Shown here: positions 11,579-22,665 of the stretch, in pieces
How the letters are laid out: every line of letters starts with the position of its first letter
Numbering within the stretch: position 1 is the stretch's first letter
NCBI GenBank assembly: GCA_037833965.1
Contig: AP031356.1
Span: 7,400,501-7,464,500 of the forward strand
DNA length: 64,000 nucleotides
Source of the DNA: Marchantia polymorpha subsp. ruderalis
Taxonomy: Eukaryota; Streptophyta; Marchantiopsida; Marchantiales; Marchantiaceae
Direction: 5' to 3'
Made by a program: the position numbers and the translations under genes
Notes under the pieces: generated by a model
The model's input: the letters and a program-made list of their open reading frames with translations, nothing else
Database searches by the model: none
Told to the model about the DNA's origin: nothing

Positions 11579-14500
11579 ATGCATTCATCTTCAGAGTCCA
11601 ATCCTGTCCACAATTCAGATGTTCGCCGTCCTTCAGTTGATCAGTACAATCCAGCCAAGCTCTCCGCCTCGCTCTCTGTCCTGCTTGATAGAAATGCCCC
11701 GCTAGCGCGACTTGATGCAGGGGTTCTCTTGGATAGACTGAAGAGGGTTAAAAGCGAGAATGTTAGAGTATTCGACGATTCTTATTACGAAACCTTCAAC
11801 TTTGATGGACTCGACGCTCCAACAAAACCGGGGTTGACGAGGAGATTGTCGTCGATAAGATTGGTCAATCTCGAATCAGGCCTCGTGAAGGAGTTGTCAG
11901 TTAGAGCTCGGAGAAGCTCGGCAGACACAAGAAAGATCCAGATTACGAATGACCCAGACTTCGACATTCTTGAAGGTGTAGATGTTGAAGACATCTTCCA
12001 AGTCATCACTCGCCAGGGTCGCGAGCCACCATCTTCCCTCGAGTCTGAGAAGGAGGATGCCCCTGGTCCGAGCAAGGCGAATGTGTGTGAAGCAGTTCTA
12101 AGAGCTGTATTTGCTCCCAAATTCCAAGGAGAATATGAGAAGGAGGAGGAAGAGACAGTGGAGACTTTGAGAGACGCATTTGCTCTACCAGGATCTCAGT
12201 TCGACAATGCAGAGAGGCGTGCAACATATGCAGCTCGCTATCGTAGAGCAGGTAATTCAATTCGTCCCACTCCTTCCACATTTGCTCTGCGTTGTAAATT
12301 AAATCTCACGCAAGAGCAATAGGACAGTTTATGTTGCCCTCTTGGTTCAGTTGGTTTCAAACGATAGAAGTAAGCTAACAAGTTTTTGCACCATCATGAT
12401 ATGAAGTAGAGAAGACTTCTGAAGAATGGAAGATTTCGAATCAAAATCATCACTGAAGTCAGGTTAAATCTGGATGTTAATTCCGCCTGCTTGTTCGGCA
12501 TGCAGAGTTGAAAGCCAAATTCAGGGCACTTAGCAGGGATAAAGATGAGACCGTACAACCAAACCAGTTTGGAGATCAGGCCTCGTACGAATCATGGAAG
12601 AAACAGGAACTCGATAAAATCTTGGAGCTCATTACATCTTTGGGAGGCGAGTTGCCTCCGTTTTCAGGATCCGTGCAAATCCTGAAAATTGCTGCCTATC
12701 ATTTGAAGCCAGCAAAGTGGATCAGACGGTTGCAGTGCAGCAGAGGACGTTCTACATTTCAAGTATACTACACAGTCAAAGTACTTTCTTCTACTATACA
12801 ATCTCCCAGTTACCAAAAAGCTATCGATCTTGACGGAGATGATGCAACTTCACTCTTGGAGCCTGCATTTCTCAGCAAGGTGGTTGTGTGCAAGGGCAGC
12901 GCAGACTGGCAGGGCGAATCACCGTGGATCACGGTAAACAGGTAGACAGAAACACAACTTCTTGAAGCTTTCAAGCTTAGTTGCAAGAGATAATGTGTGC
13001 GGTTTATTGTGTTGATAACTTGTGCGAAGATTTTTCACAGAATTTTGTTCGAAGTCAGAGTGGTAAGTGCGCAGATGTTCGCTTGAAATTTCCTGTCTCA
13101 AATCGAAAGCTCTGAACCTCCGAACCATAATCATCCAGACTTCTAGTCACTTCTCGCACATTTAATCAGCTACATAAATTCAAAATATCCGAAATTTAAC
13201 TCAGCGCTAAGGAACATTGCTGTATTGGGTTCAGTCCACTTATCCCATCTCAGGGTGGCAGTGCCCGTCTTTGAACAGTCGACTTGACAGGCCTCTGCAG
13301 ATGCTAGTGACTCGAAAGAGAATCTACAGTCATATCTGCCTGAGATACGTGCAATTCTGACAATTTCTTAGTGCAACATTTCTAAAACCAAGACAGCTGC
13401 CGAATCAGCAGGTTATTCCGGGCCATCATCAACTCATCTAGCTCAATATCACGAATATAGTCAAACAAGTTCGCATCTCCGGTTGACATGAGAAATTTTT
13501 TATGCATCACAATTGAAATATCTCTGAACTGGCGCTTGAATAAGTCTGCATGATTAGGAGTGACCTTCGAACATTATTTGATCAGACGACCAATACGACC
13601 TTTTAACGGGATATGATGTCTATTGCAGTTTGCAGGATCAAATTCTCATCGAGTTCTGGGAAAGAAGAGAGGAAAAGTGTATAAAATTTAGAATTGCCAA
13701 CAAAAAGCTGGATCATGGTTGCATGCCCAATGTGGGATGTGGTCTCAAGCGGAAGGGCACTGGAAGACGGAAGGTAAGACCGTGATCTCTAACATAAAAG
13801 AAAAGATCATCTAGTAAGATATTAACATTCCACATTTCTTGGTGGGCTTTGTTCAATATGGACAGGTTTAGATTTTGGTTACTAGATCTCTAGAAGAGTT
13901 GTTAAACATCTTCACGGTGGAGTGCAGACAGCACCACGGATTGGGGACCTATTCCTCGGCCAAAAATACGTCAACTTCAGCCACATCGAGAGGCAGGCAT
14001 TAGCTGATGGCGGTATGCAAGGCAAAGCTCCCGAGGAATTGGAGAATCTGGCCGACGAGAAAAACCGCGATTGCATGAGCGTGGTCCAAATGCAATTTGC
14101 CGCCTGCTGTAAGAATGATTCAAGGTTAGTAAGCAACTGCCACCGATCGCGCGCAAAAATTGACCTTTTTCATCATCTTTGTGGAAGAGCAATTTCACTT
14201 CGAATTCATGAGTTATTTTAAATCTCCACAGGTGTCGAAGCGTTTGGATACATAATATGCTTCTTCCTTGTGGGGTCAAGCCTTGATTATTCCGCACTCT
14301 CAGAGTAAACTAAACCGTGGTTGATTTGACAGAGATACACCTCCGAACGAGTTGTTACTGCAACCGCCGGTGGAAGATCTGGGGAGAGCATATGACTGTC
14401 TTATACGCGTTGCTTTTCAAGCAGATAAGGCAGGTGTGAACTGCTAACGATTTTGTCTTACTTGAAATAATTTGGACAGAGACATGCAGAGCAATGTGGA

Positions 14501-17500
14501 GGAATTTGACACGATTCGTAACTTTCGTGTGATTTTGTTCTCGCGAACTTAAGCATTCATCGGTGTGTTATTTTTTAAAACATACCGGATTATAACTCGG
14601 ATGGTAAATATGAGTTCTTGAGTCTAAGTAGCGTTTGAGGTGAGAAGGTATAAGTAAGAAAAGTTGTCTAATCCTAGAAAATTATCTTCGAAAAAGATTT
14701 CCTATTTGTATTAGCATTTTGAGTAGGATAAATATAATGGCAAGAAGTATCTAACATTGTGCACTGATAGACAACAGTATGCACGGCTATTGCATGTGGT
14801 GTGTTCACCATTTCTGCTGTGTTCTTTCAGTGTACAAGCTCGGAAAGAAGTGGGAGAAGGTAGTTGAAGACTTCGCTGCCCACTACCGGATAAGAACGGA
14901 GAGATGCCAACTTGGTTTGGTTCAAATTCTGGCCGAAAAATTCGAACCGACCTTCAGATACCTAAGTACTGTTGTTGATGATTGGTCACCAGTATGCACA
15001 GCAGCCAGAGAAGGAAAACTGACAAAGACTGAGCTTGCTATGCACAGCGATATTGCTCGGAGTACGTATGTAACACCAATTGTTTCTTTCTGTATATTCT
15101 TTCCTGCTCATGTGTCTAATGTCTCTTGAATGGTGTGATTTCAAAACCAATGGAGTTGTTTGTGATATGTTTCAGATGACGGATTTGTCAGAAACTGAAC
15201 ATAAACTGAAAAGAAAACTGAATAATCTTTTACTAATTTTAGTTCACTTCTTATGAGTATCTAATGAGCATGGCTGGGAATGCGGTTCCATATCGAGCAG
15301 TACTAGCTAAACCAGCAGAGGAGGCTTTGGAGAACTTCCAGACAACGTTCAATGAAAGTCAACCGGCTGGTTCGTTATCCAAGCTGCTGGAACTTTTGGC
15401 GCTCATTCTTTGCTGGGATCCAAATGTAAACGAAATTTTAATCCCCCTCAGGGGATGGATCGAGGTACTTCGCTGTCCACAATCGTCGTAAAATGTTTAT
15501 TTTCATCTACCAGATGGTAGTAATATATGTTTGCTTTGAATGAACCAGAACTATCAGCAGCTGTAGTTGCTTAAGATATTCACATCTATCTTGCTCTCCA
15601 GATATTGACAAAGTTGCAACTGGTAAAACAAACGAATGTTAAAACAGGACTCTTGCGAGAAGAGGGTACGAAGTAAGCTCTTCTACGACGCTAATGGCGA
15701 AAAGCAAGAAGAGATTACGTTACAGAATTTAATCGAGACAGTAAAGCTGGTCCGTTCCGATATAGAGGAGCACGGAAAAGTGTATCAGCGCGAATTTCCA
15801 CCTGATATCAAGTTGCCCACAATCACCGCACGCATTCATTACAAACTGGTACGACGTCGTATGTTGATGGTGCATGGTTGCAAAATTTGATGCTTCTTTT
15901 CACACAAGGATTAAAAGTTGTAGATAATGAATGAATCGGAATGGGTTATGTCGCCGTTGGAATATGCTGGATACATCATGCTCACTTTCATAGTTCTGTT
16001 TGCAGGTTATCGAATACACAAAAAGTTTTGTAGACAGCGTCGCTGAAAAGACCTTCACTAAAGAATACGGGGTAAGAGGACTACACTTTGTAGGGCCTTA
16101 ATAGTTTGAAGTCAAAATTGCAGATCACGTCTGTATTCATGCTGGCGTTGTGTCAGAGAATTGAAAAGTTGATTCGATGTGAGCACTCTATGAATATTTT
16201 GCAAAGAGTAAGTAATTGTAGCGTATCCGCTTCTCCGATTCCGTTCCGATTTGTACAGGAGCTTGCTTCAGAGTTACTAGCTCTGCAACAAGACGTTGAA
16301 AGACATGGAATACAACTTCCTTTCGCGGATATTCATCACATTTTCGAGAAAAATATTTCCGAGTGGCTCGCCGTGATGGAACCTCGCATGTTTGAGTGAG
16401 TTATTTATGTGCCCATGTGTTAGCAGATTGTTTTTATGCTCCAATTGATATCTTGTTGTCAATCGGTCCGTCACAATTATGCTCGGAAACTGGATAAGTC
16501 CATGAAGAAATGTTTTACACCATAGATTTCTCCGTAAATGTGCAGCTTCGTCATGAACAGTTGCAGTGGTGAAAGATGGGAACCTTTAACCAAGGCCACA
16601 ACAATGACAGAGACTACCTTTTTATATTCGGGATCTGTCATTGGTACGCTCATCTCCTTGTGAACTTGAGTCAGTGAATTCCGGCATTTATGTCCTACCT
16701 TCCACCCTTGCTGCAAACATTGACGCCCTATCCCAACTAGCTTGGGATGTATCTAGTTAAAAGTACCTGGAAAGCACTCTTAGTTGAAGAAGGAATGGGC
16801 AGGTGAGCTTTTACACAGAAATGGTGACTGACAAGGTGCAAATGCCTGGCTCCTCTGTGAACAGATTTGTACTGGATGATGACTGAATACGTTGATGAGC
16901 TAACTTCCCGGCTTCTCATTTTACCGTCCGGGCTACAATATGTGTGGCACATCGAGGCTGGAATTTGTGCTGCTGTACAACTTTACGTTGGACGGCTTGA
17001 AAAACTTTGCCTCCGGGATTTGCCTGAAGAGGAGCGGGGAACTGTGGATGATGACACTGATGAATCGGATTCGGACATTGGAACCATCACTGTCAATGCT
17101 CCGCACGCTCCTTCTCAGTATATATCAATGTCACTGTGTGTTAAGGTAACAACAAAGTGTGCTCTTAGAGATATCTCAACCTATTCAAAAACTTTAGGTA
17201 CTGACTTTTTCTGTACTCAGACTCCTCGCAGTTTCCCATGAAGTAACTTGTTTGTGACCACATGTCATACAAATCTTGAGCTAAGTCGGGCTTATACTTA
17301 GACGGATACCATATACTGATCATGGATGCCAACAACGCACTGTTTGTCAACTGAGTGCTTTATGCTAGACACCGTTATTTCTAAGATCGAACGTTTTTTT
17401 TCTCTGCCTGCACAGCTCAACAACATCAATGAGGTCATACAGCGCCAGCAAGAGCTTGAATCTTATCTGGATAAGAAGCTTCAGTTTTTTGTTCCGAGCG

Positions 17501-20500
17501 TGAATGACGACGATGAACTATCTATGTAAGTTCATATCTTCTGAAGAAGTTGCAGCATTGAATAAGTTGACAACAGAACAACTCACTGACACGACTGTAA
17601 TGATTGCGAGATAGAAAGAGCGTTCTATGCATCATTATATCTTGGTCCCCTCTTTCCGCCTTTTCTTTCCGTGGATCACTTCATCCTTCTAGAAAGAAGA
17701 TTTCATATTGAACCTTATACTATGGCTGATGACTTCATACATTTGCTTTTAGCGACGACTCCAAGTCCTCCGTGTTATGCTGATGATCCTTTCGACATGA
17801 AATAGGTCGGAGGACTTTGGAACGGAAGAGAGATTCCAGTCTGTAAATGACGACCTGGATGCAAAAAATAAAGTTGGGGAGAAATTCAAGGATTTGGGGA
17901 AAGTTATTCATCACACTTACAACAATGTGATCGGATCAATCGTTGAAAGGATGCAGGTAGGCCCTGAATAAGCTCTAAACTTTCTCTAAGTTTGTCTCTG
18001 AAAGGCTTGCCACAATGAATTAAACTCCAAATGCTTTGACTCGCTTCTACTTGCATGATTGTAAATTTTTTTGGCTTAATTCTCTAGTTGATCCTCTAGT
18101 TAACAAAATGTGCTTTCCATATTAACTCCAGATGTATTCCTTACATGCAGGGCCGGCTCAGGTTGGAGCTACAGACAGTGCTGAAAAGCGTGCCCGAGGG
18201 AGATGAGTATGCAATTGAGGATGTATTGGAGCCTTTGACCAGCTACATGGACGAAAATATAGTAGTTATGAATGACTGGCTGCACCCAACTATCTTCAAG
18301 CGTTTACTCAAGGTAAGATGTTAGCCAACATATTTGATGAACAGCTAACACTGGATTTATCTTGTGTTGGAAGTGTTGCCCTATATAGTCGTTGTAGCCA
18401 TCGTAAAAGGTGAACTGAGTACAGAAAAATTCAAACCGTCATATGGACTTGTGCAGGAAATGGCCAAGGCGCTGTTCTTTTGCATGGAAGAGTTTGTTCT
18501 GAACAAGGATGAAGACCCCACCCCCATGACACCACATCAAAGAGAAATGCTCAAGAGAAGTTTAACTGAACTTTATGACTATTTCGATGGTTACGGACAA
18601 AGTAATGGACGAGGATTGACTTTGAGTCAAACCCATCAAGCTTGTGCTCGTCTGCGTAAGATTCTGGAATGTTGGGATCTGAGCACGAGAATATTATGTA
18701 CTCGGTACTGGCCTGCTTGGATAAAATTTAATGACTACATGTTTCAGAAGCAAGAAAGCTCTCGCCAAATACGTTACAACTCTGAGGATAATCTGAGGAG
18801 TACTTCCTCTTCGTCAATAGATGATGAACCTTTGGACGAAGAAGTGGAGCTTCATGTGCTAGACTACTTGTGGCTTCTTAAGCAGAGAAAAGACGACGAA
18901 GCCAAGGAGCTAGTTGCTACTCAGAGTCTAATCGCTACTGAAAAGACGACACAGGTTTGTGGTTGAGAACACTATCTTTGGATATTTTATTTGCTAAAGC
19001 TGCATCGTTCCACGCTGATCTGAGAGATGGTCCTCGGTTTCTGAAGTCAGAACTTTATCGTAATAATATTTGTGGATCAGTCTTTGAACTTGTCGTCCTC
19101 CCATAATGTGTGTTCTTGAGATTGGGAATATGTTCAGAGACTTATATGCTGTTGTTGATTTCGCAGTTCATATTTGGTCTGCCTAGAGATGAGGAAATCA
19201 TCGCATCATTCAGTTGCAGGTAATTCGTGAATTCAAGCATGCCTTCTTAAATTCAGGAAAAGTTTAATAAATTCCATGATATTCATGCACGATCCATTGT
19301 TGGACAGTTTTTGTGTGGTTCCAGTTCGAGCTTTGGAGATTATTTTCGAGTTGAATATTATCCAAGTATTTTTTCAGTTTATCGCTTCTTAATAAATCTT
19401 ATTCTCTGCCTTTAACTCTACATTGTCTTTATCTACGTGTGGTTTATCTGACCTTGAAGGGACGCATCTAAAAAGGAGGGTACTTTGTATATTACTACCC
19501 ACCATATTGCGTTTGCCGAGAACAACGTAGTAGCAGCTCACAATCCGCGGTTATTCGTGCTTTCTTTCGAACGCCTTATGTCCGTGCACACAAAAGGCGA
19601 GAATACTGTGGTCCTTGTACCATTCAATCTCCGTCCAAAATCATTCACAAACTTATCAGATTCAGCTGCTGTCCCTCGCACTATATTCGACCAGGTAATT
19701 CAGCCCGTCCATCCTCCAAGAATCATCGTGATCAATACAATGAACATTTTATTTCTTCCCCTACAGGAACTCCTGATCTTTGGGGTCGAGGGTTAGAGAA
19801 ATATATATACTTGACAGTGTACTTGATGTATTCTTCTTAACTAATGTTGTTGCTGTAATGGTACGTCACATGATTTGTTCTTGGCAGATAGAAGGAAGTG
19901 GAACGTACTTAGAGAAAAGTATGAGGCCCTCATATTCTAAACAGAATAGTCTTTCCGACATAGTTCTTAAAGGTATAAACCTTCTTACCTCTCAACTTTA
20001 CTGTAAATGTCCATGCATTTGTCATTCTTCTAGACGAGCAATTCTTCTTTTATCTGAGACTAGTTTCAAGGATGGTTTCTTAAGTCTGACCAAAAAATAC
20101 TACTCCAAAATAAGATAAAGACAGTACTACTTGACGGACAAATTAATAACATATAAACAGATTCATCTTGTGAGAACTTGGGATAGGACAGCAAGAACCT
20201 CTTGAAACTGGAAAAAATTTAGTGTTATCTTGGAATCGAGGCATATCTTCTGTATTTTGCGGACTTTACGTTTTTCGGGTAGGTCTTTCTATCAAGGGGC
20301 AAGCTTGGGGTGGGATGTTCGACGAGCTGTAGGCTGCAGGGCTCGGTTGGTAGTTTCCAAGGGAGGAACAGATATGAAAGCCAGCATCGCCTGAGTGAAA
20401 TTCGTACCTTGAACAGAAGGCATCTAACACGTTTCACTTATGATGGTTACAGAATATCATTGTTCGAAGCGCCAAGGTGTGATTCGCCAACTACGTGGTA

Positions 20501-21037
20501 CACTGGTGATTTCAGCAACGCATATCACTTTCGAACCGCTGGAAATTCTAAAACAGGAGGTACGTTGTTGTGAATCCATCAGTTCTTTAAGGCATAATGC
20601 TGTCCGCCTAAAGCATGATGCTTATCGGTCTAAGAAGACACTGTGCTGGAGCTTTCTTTTGAGTAAAATCATTTGAGCTACAATTACAGGAGTTTACATA
20701 TTTTCCCTCTGCTTATCTTCGCAGAGAGAATCCATGGACTTTGCAAGCATCAGCAACGTAGCAGAGAGAAAAGGTCTGCGAACCAGTTGTCTGGTGATTG
20801 ATCTTAAATATGGAGGTCATGTACGTAATTCCTCTCACCTTTCCTCGCAGACAATACGTTGTACATGTTTGACAGATTTCTCCTCCTTGTCAATAGCGAG
20901 CCTTCCATCATTGTTTGATCTTAACAAGTTCGTGCGTTGAACTTCTTTGACAGATTGAGTTCGTGGAGTTTACAAAAACCGAACTCTCACTTCCAGAAAT
21001 AGTGAAGGAGATTCAGAAATTGGTTCTATCTACATGA
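11579..21037 (+). CDS. Munc13-like MUN-domain protein with two C-terminal GRAM/PH-like modules
   Basis: Coding exons: 11579-12251, 12506-12933, 13636-13773, 13928-14124, 14333-14433, 14831-15069, 15243-15464, 15648-15848, 16006-16071, 16124-16207, 16259-16395, 16546-16643, 16865-17145, 17416-17525, 17806-17956, 18151-18312, 18457-18954, 19167-19219, 19460-19694, 19888-19972, 20453-20559, 20725-20820, 20954-21037. These sum to 4446 bases, 1481 residues, with GT-AG ends and matching phase throughout; an in-frame TAG precedes the ATG. N-terminal 1-280 is charged and probably disordered. Residues 280-413 resemble a degenerate C2 fold (SPWITDQILIEFWER). About 440-1000 is the MUN core, with MHD1-like signatures such as WEPLTK, SVIDLYWMM and QYISMSLCVKLNNI. 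About 1055-1185 is MHD2-like (IEDVLEPLTSYMDENI, IFKRLLKEM, MTPHQREMLKRSL). Residues 1263-1358 (FGLPRDEEIIASFSCR, EGTLYITTHHIAF) match GRAM, and 1386-1475 (RGTLVISATHITFEP) looks like a second copy. MUN proteins prime SNARE-dependent vesicle fusion, and GRAM modules bind membrane lipids, so a tethering/exocytosis role at a membrane is inferred. The acceptors at 13928 and 15648 and the donor at 15069 are least certain. Confidence 0.85.
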
Positions 21038-22665
21038 CAATAATTTCATAAACGAAGAGGTGATTCAAAGAAACAGAAAATGAGTTCATTGTGCATTGTT
21101 TGCGATGTTCAGCATTCTAAATTTTCCCCTTATTTGCATAAGCCTCAAATGTCCCACCTTTACCTAGGTAACTAAACCCACAACAACTACAGAAGATGGG
21201 CTCTCTCCACCTTATCAGGGGCGAGTCTTGGTTAAGGGAAAATTCATAATGTACTAGGAGAAAATTCACTTGGAAACTGCCCTTACCAAGCCCAGATCCG
21301 ATTCAGACACCTCCAACTACATTGGAGATTGTTTGTTGCAAATTGTAAATGCACCAAGTTGGAGGTGCATTTACACCTCCAACTTGCAGATTCTGCATGG
21401 AGAATCTGCAAGTTGAGAGTAATGTAAATGTATTCCACAAACTTGAACTAGAAATAGAAGTTTTCAATCTCTCCGAAGAGGTCATAGCACCTTCTACTTG
21501 TATTGACCAATATGAAGCAAGTAGGAACGTATGTACGAGGATAGGGTAACAAGAAGTCTGGTTCCATAATACGTAGAATCGGCGTAGAATGATCTCTCTT
21601 AAAATGTCTCTTAGATAACAACTGAATGGAAAAATGTATCTATACACACATTCTGATGCCGAAAAATTTGCCTTGGCAGACTTCTCGGCATTATTAAGTT
21701 CACATTCTTATAAATGAAAATTGTTCCAACCGTGTTGCGGTCGGATTGCTGTTTATTTTGTTCTCTGTATTTATCGTGACTTTCAGGAGACCATTGCACA
21801 TACTCTCATAACTGGTCTCGCTTGGTGTGCTTAAATGGTTCTCCTGCTTCTACGCACAATATTGAGTTTTCTTCACTGTAAAATTAATATCTATATAATC
21901 ACACGATGGTCAGATTGGGAATAGCACACGCAGGTAGATAAACACATTCAAGTGACAATTGGGTAAACTTTGGCAGTAAGCATGCAGTATACTTGTACAA
22001 CTACATGACTATTATATCAGTCTCGAAGTTCAGTACAAGACATAGAGTCAGGAAAACCATGCACATTTAAAAAGGTGTTCATTTGTCATCAAAGTAACAC
22101 TTAGGGCTACATGGTGAACATGCATGTAATTTCAGGACTGCGATAAACTCTACAAGGTATTCTTGGACAGTTGATTCGTTGTTGACCGCACAAGGAAATG
22201 TCCTTATCGGTGAAATCCTTACGATTTGAGGCTAAACAAACCAGTTGTCTATTAGATAGTTCGACGTGTTTTAACAACTGTTCAGATGCTGCACAGAAGT
22301 CCAGAGGATGTGATCATTTAACTGATGTATGTACTCAACCTTCCGTGTTCGGCTTCATACGGAAACTGCAACCTTAGGCGGCTGGGACTAGAATGCTTCT
22401 CATGACCTTGGGCTCATGCTAGCTTTCTGTTTCCAACAGTTTTCATCTCCGTTCTAATTCGGAACCTCTAGGCATAATTCTTGATCTCCGTAACAACGTA
22501 ATTCCTTTGAACTCAACATACAGTGGATCTATTGATTCCAGATCTTAGCCAATAATTAACTGAATTGCATGCATGGCAGAGGAGTGTGTGAACTGGAACA
22601 CCATGACATTTAAGCTACAAGATTCTTTACGTAGTTCTAAGTAATGTAATAAGGTGCAAAGTGAC
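21038..22665. other. Convergent spacer between two 3' ends
   Basis: The MUN/GRAM gene (plus) and the unknown gene (minus) end on either side, so this stretch should hold both 3' untranslated regions. I saw no convincing AATAAA signal for either and no coding frame. The notable content is the interlocked inverted-repeat cluster at 21311-21415. Confidence 0.55.
21311..21415. repeat. Cluster of interlocked inverted repeats
   Basis: Hairpin A has 13-bp perfect arms (CAAGTTGGAGGTG / CACCTCCAACTTG) at 21355-21386 with a 6-base loop. Hairpin B has 15-bp perfect arms (CAACTTGCAGATTCT / AGAATCTGCAAGTTG) at 21380-21415 with a 6-base loop. They share bases 21380-21386, so only one can form at a time. 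A weaker 6-bp pair (CTCCAA / TTGGAG) lies at 21311-21327 and uses the same sequence family. The cluster lies just past the stop codon of the MUN/GRAM gene, probably in its 3' untranslated region. Confidence 0.75.

Noticed and set aside
18349-18456. Open stretch (VLEVLPYIVVVAIVKG...) directly before exon 17 of the MUN gene
   Set aside because: It is in frame with the exon but has no in-phase AG acceptor. Splicing 18312 to 18457 is canonical, keeps phase, and gives a continuous MHD2-like helix (RLLKEMAKALFF).
19767-19791. Possible 25-base exon (ELLIFGVEG) in the GRAM region
   Set aside because: Including it breaks the phase with the next exon. Joining 19694 to 19888 directly keeps phase and the whole reading frame.
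20310-20573. Plus-strand frame VGCSTSCRLQ... as an exon
   Set aside because: It begins without an ATG and lies in a different frame from the second GRAM module, which starts at the acceptor before 20453.
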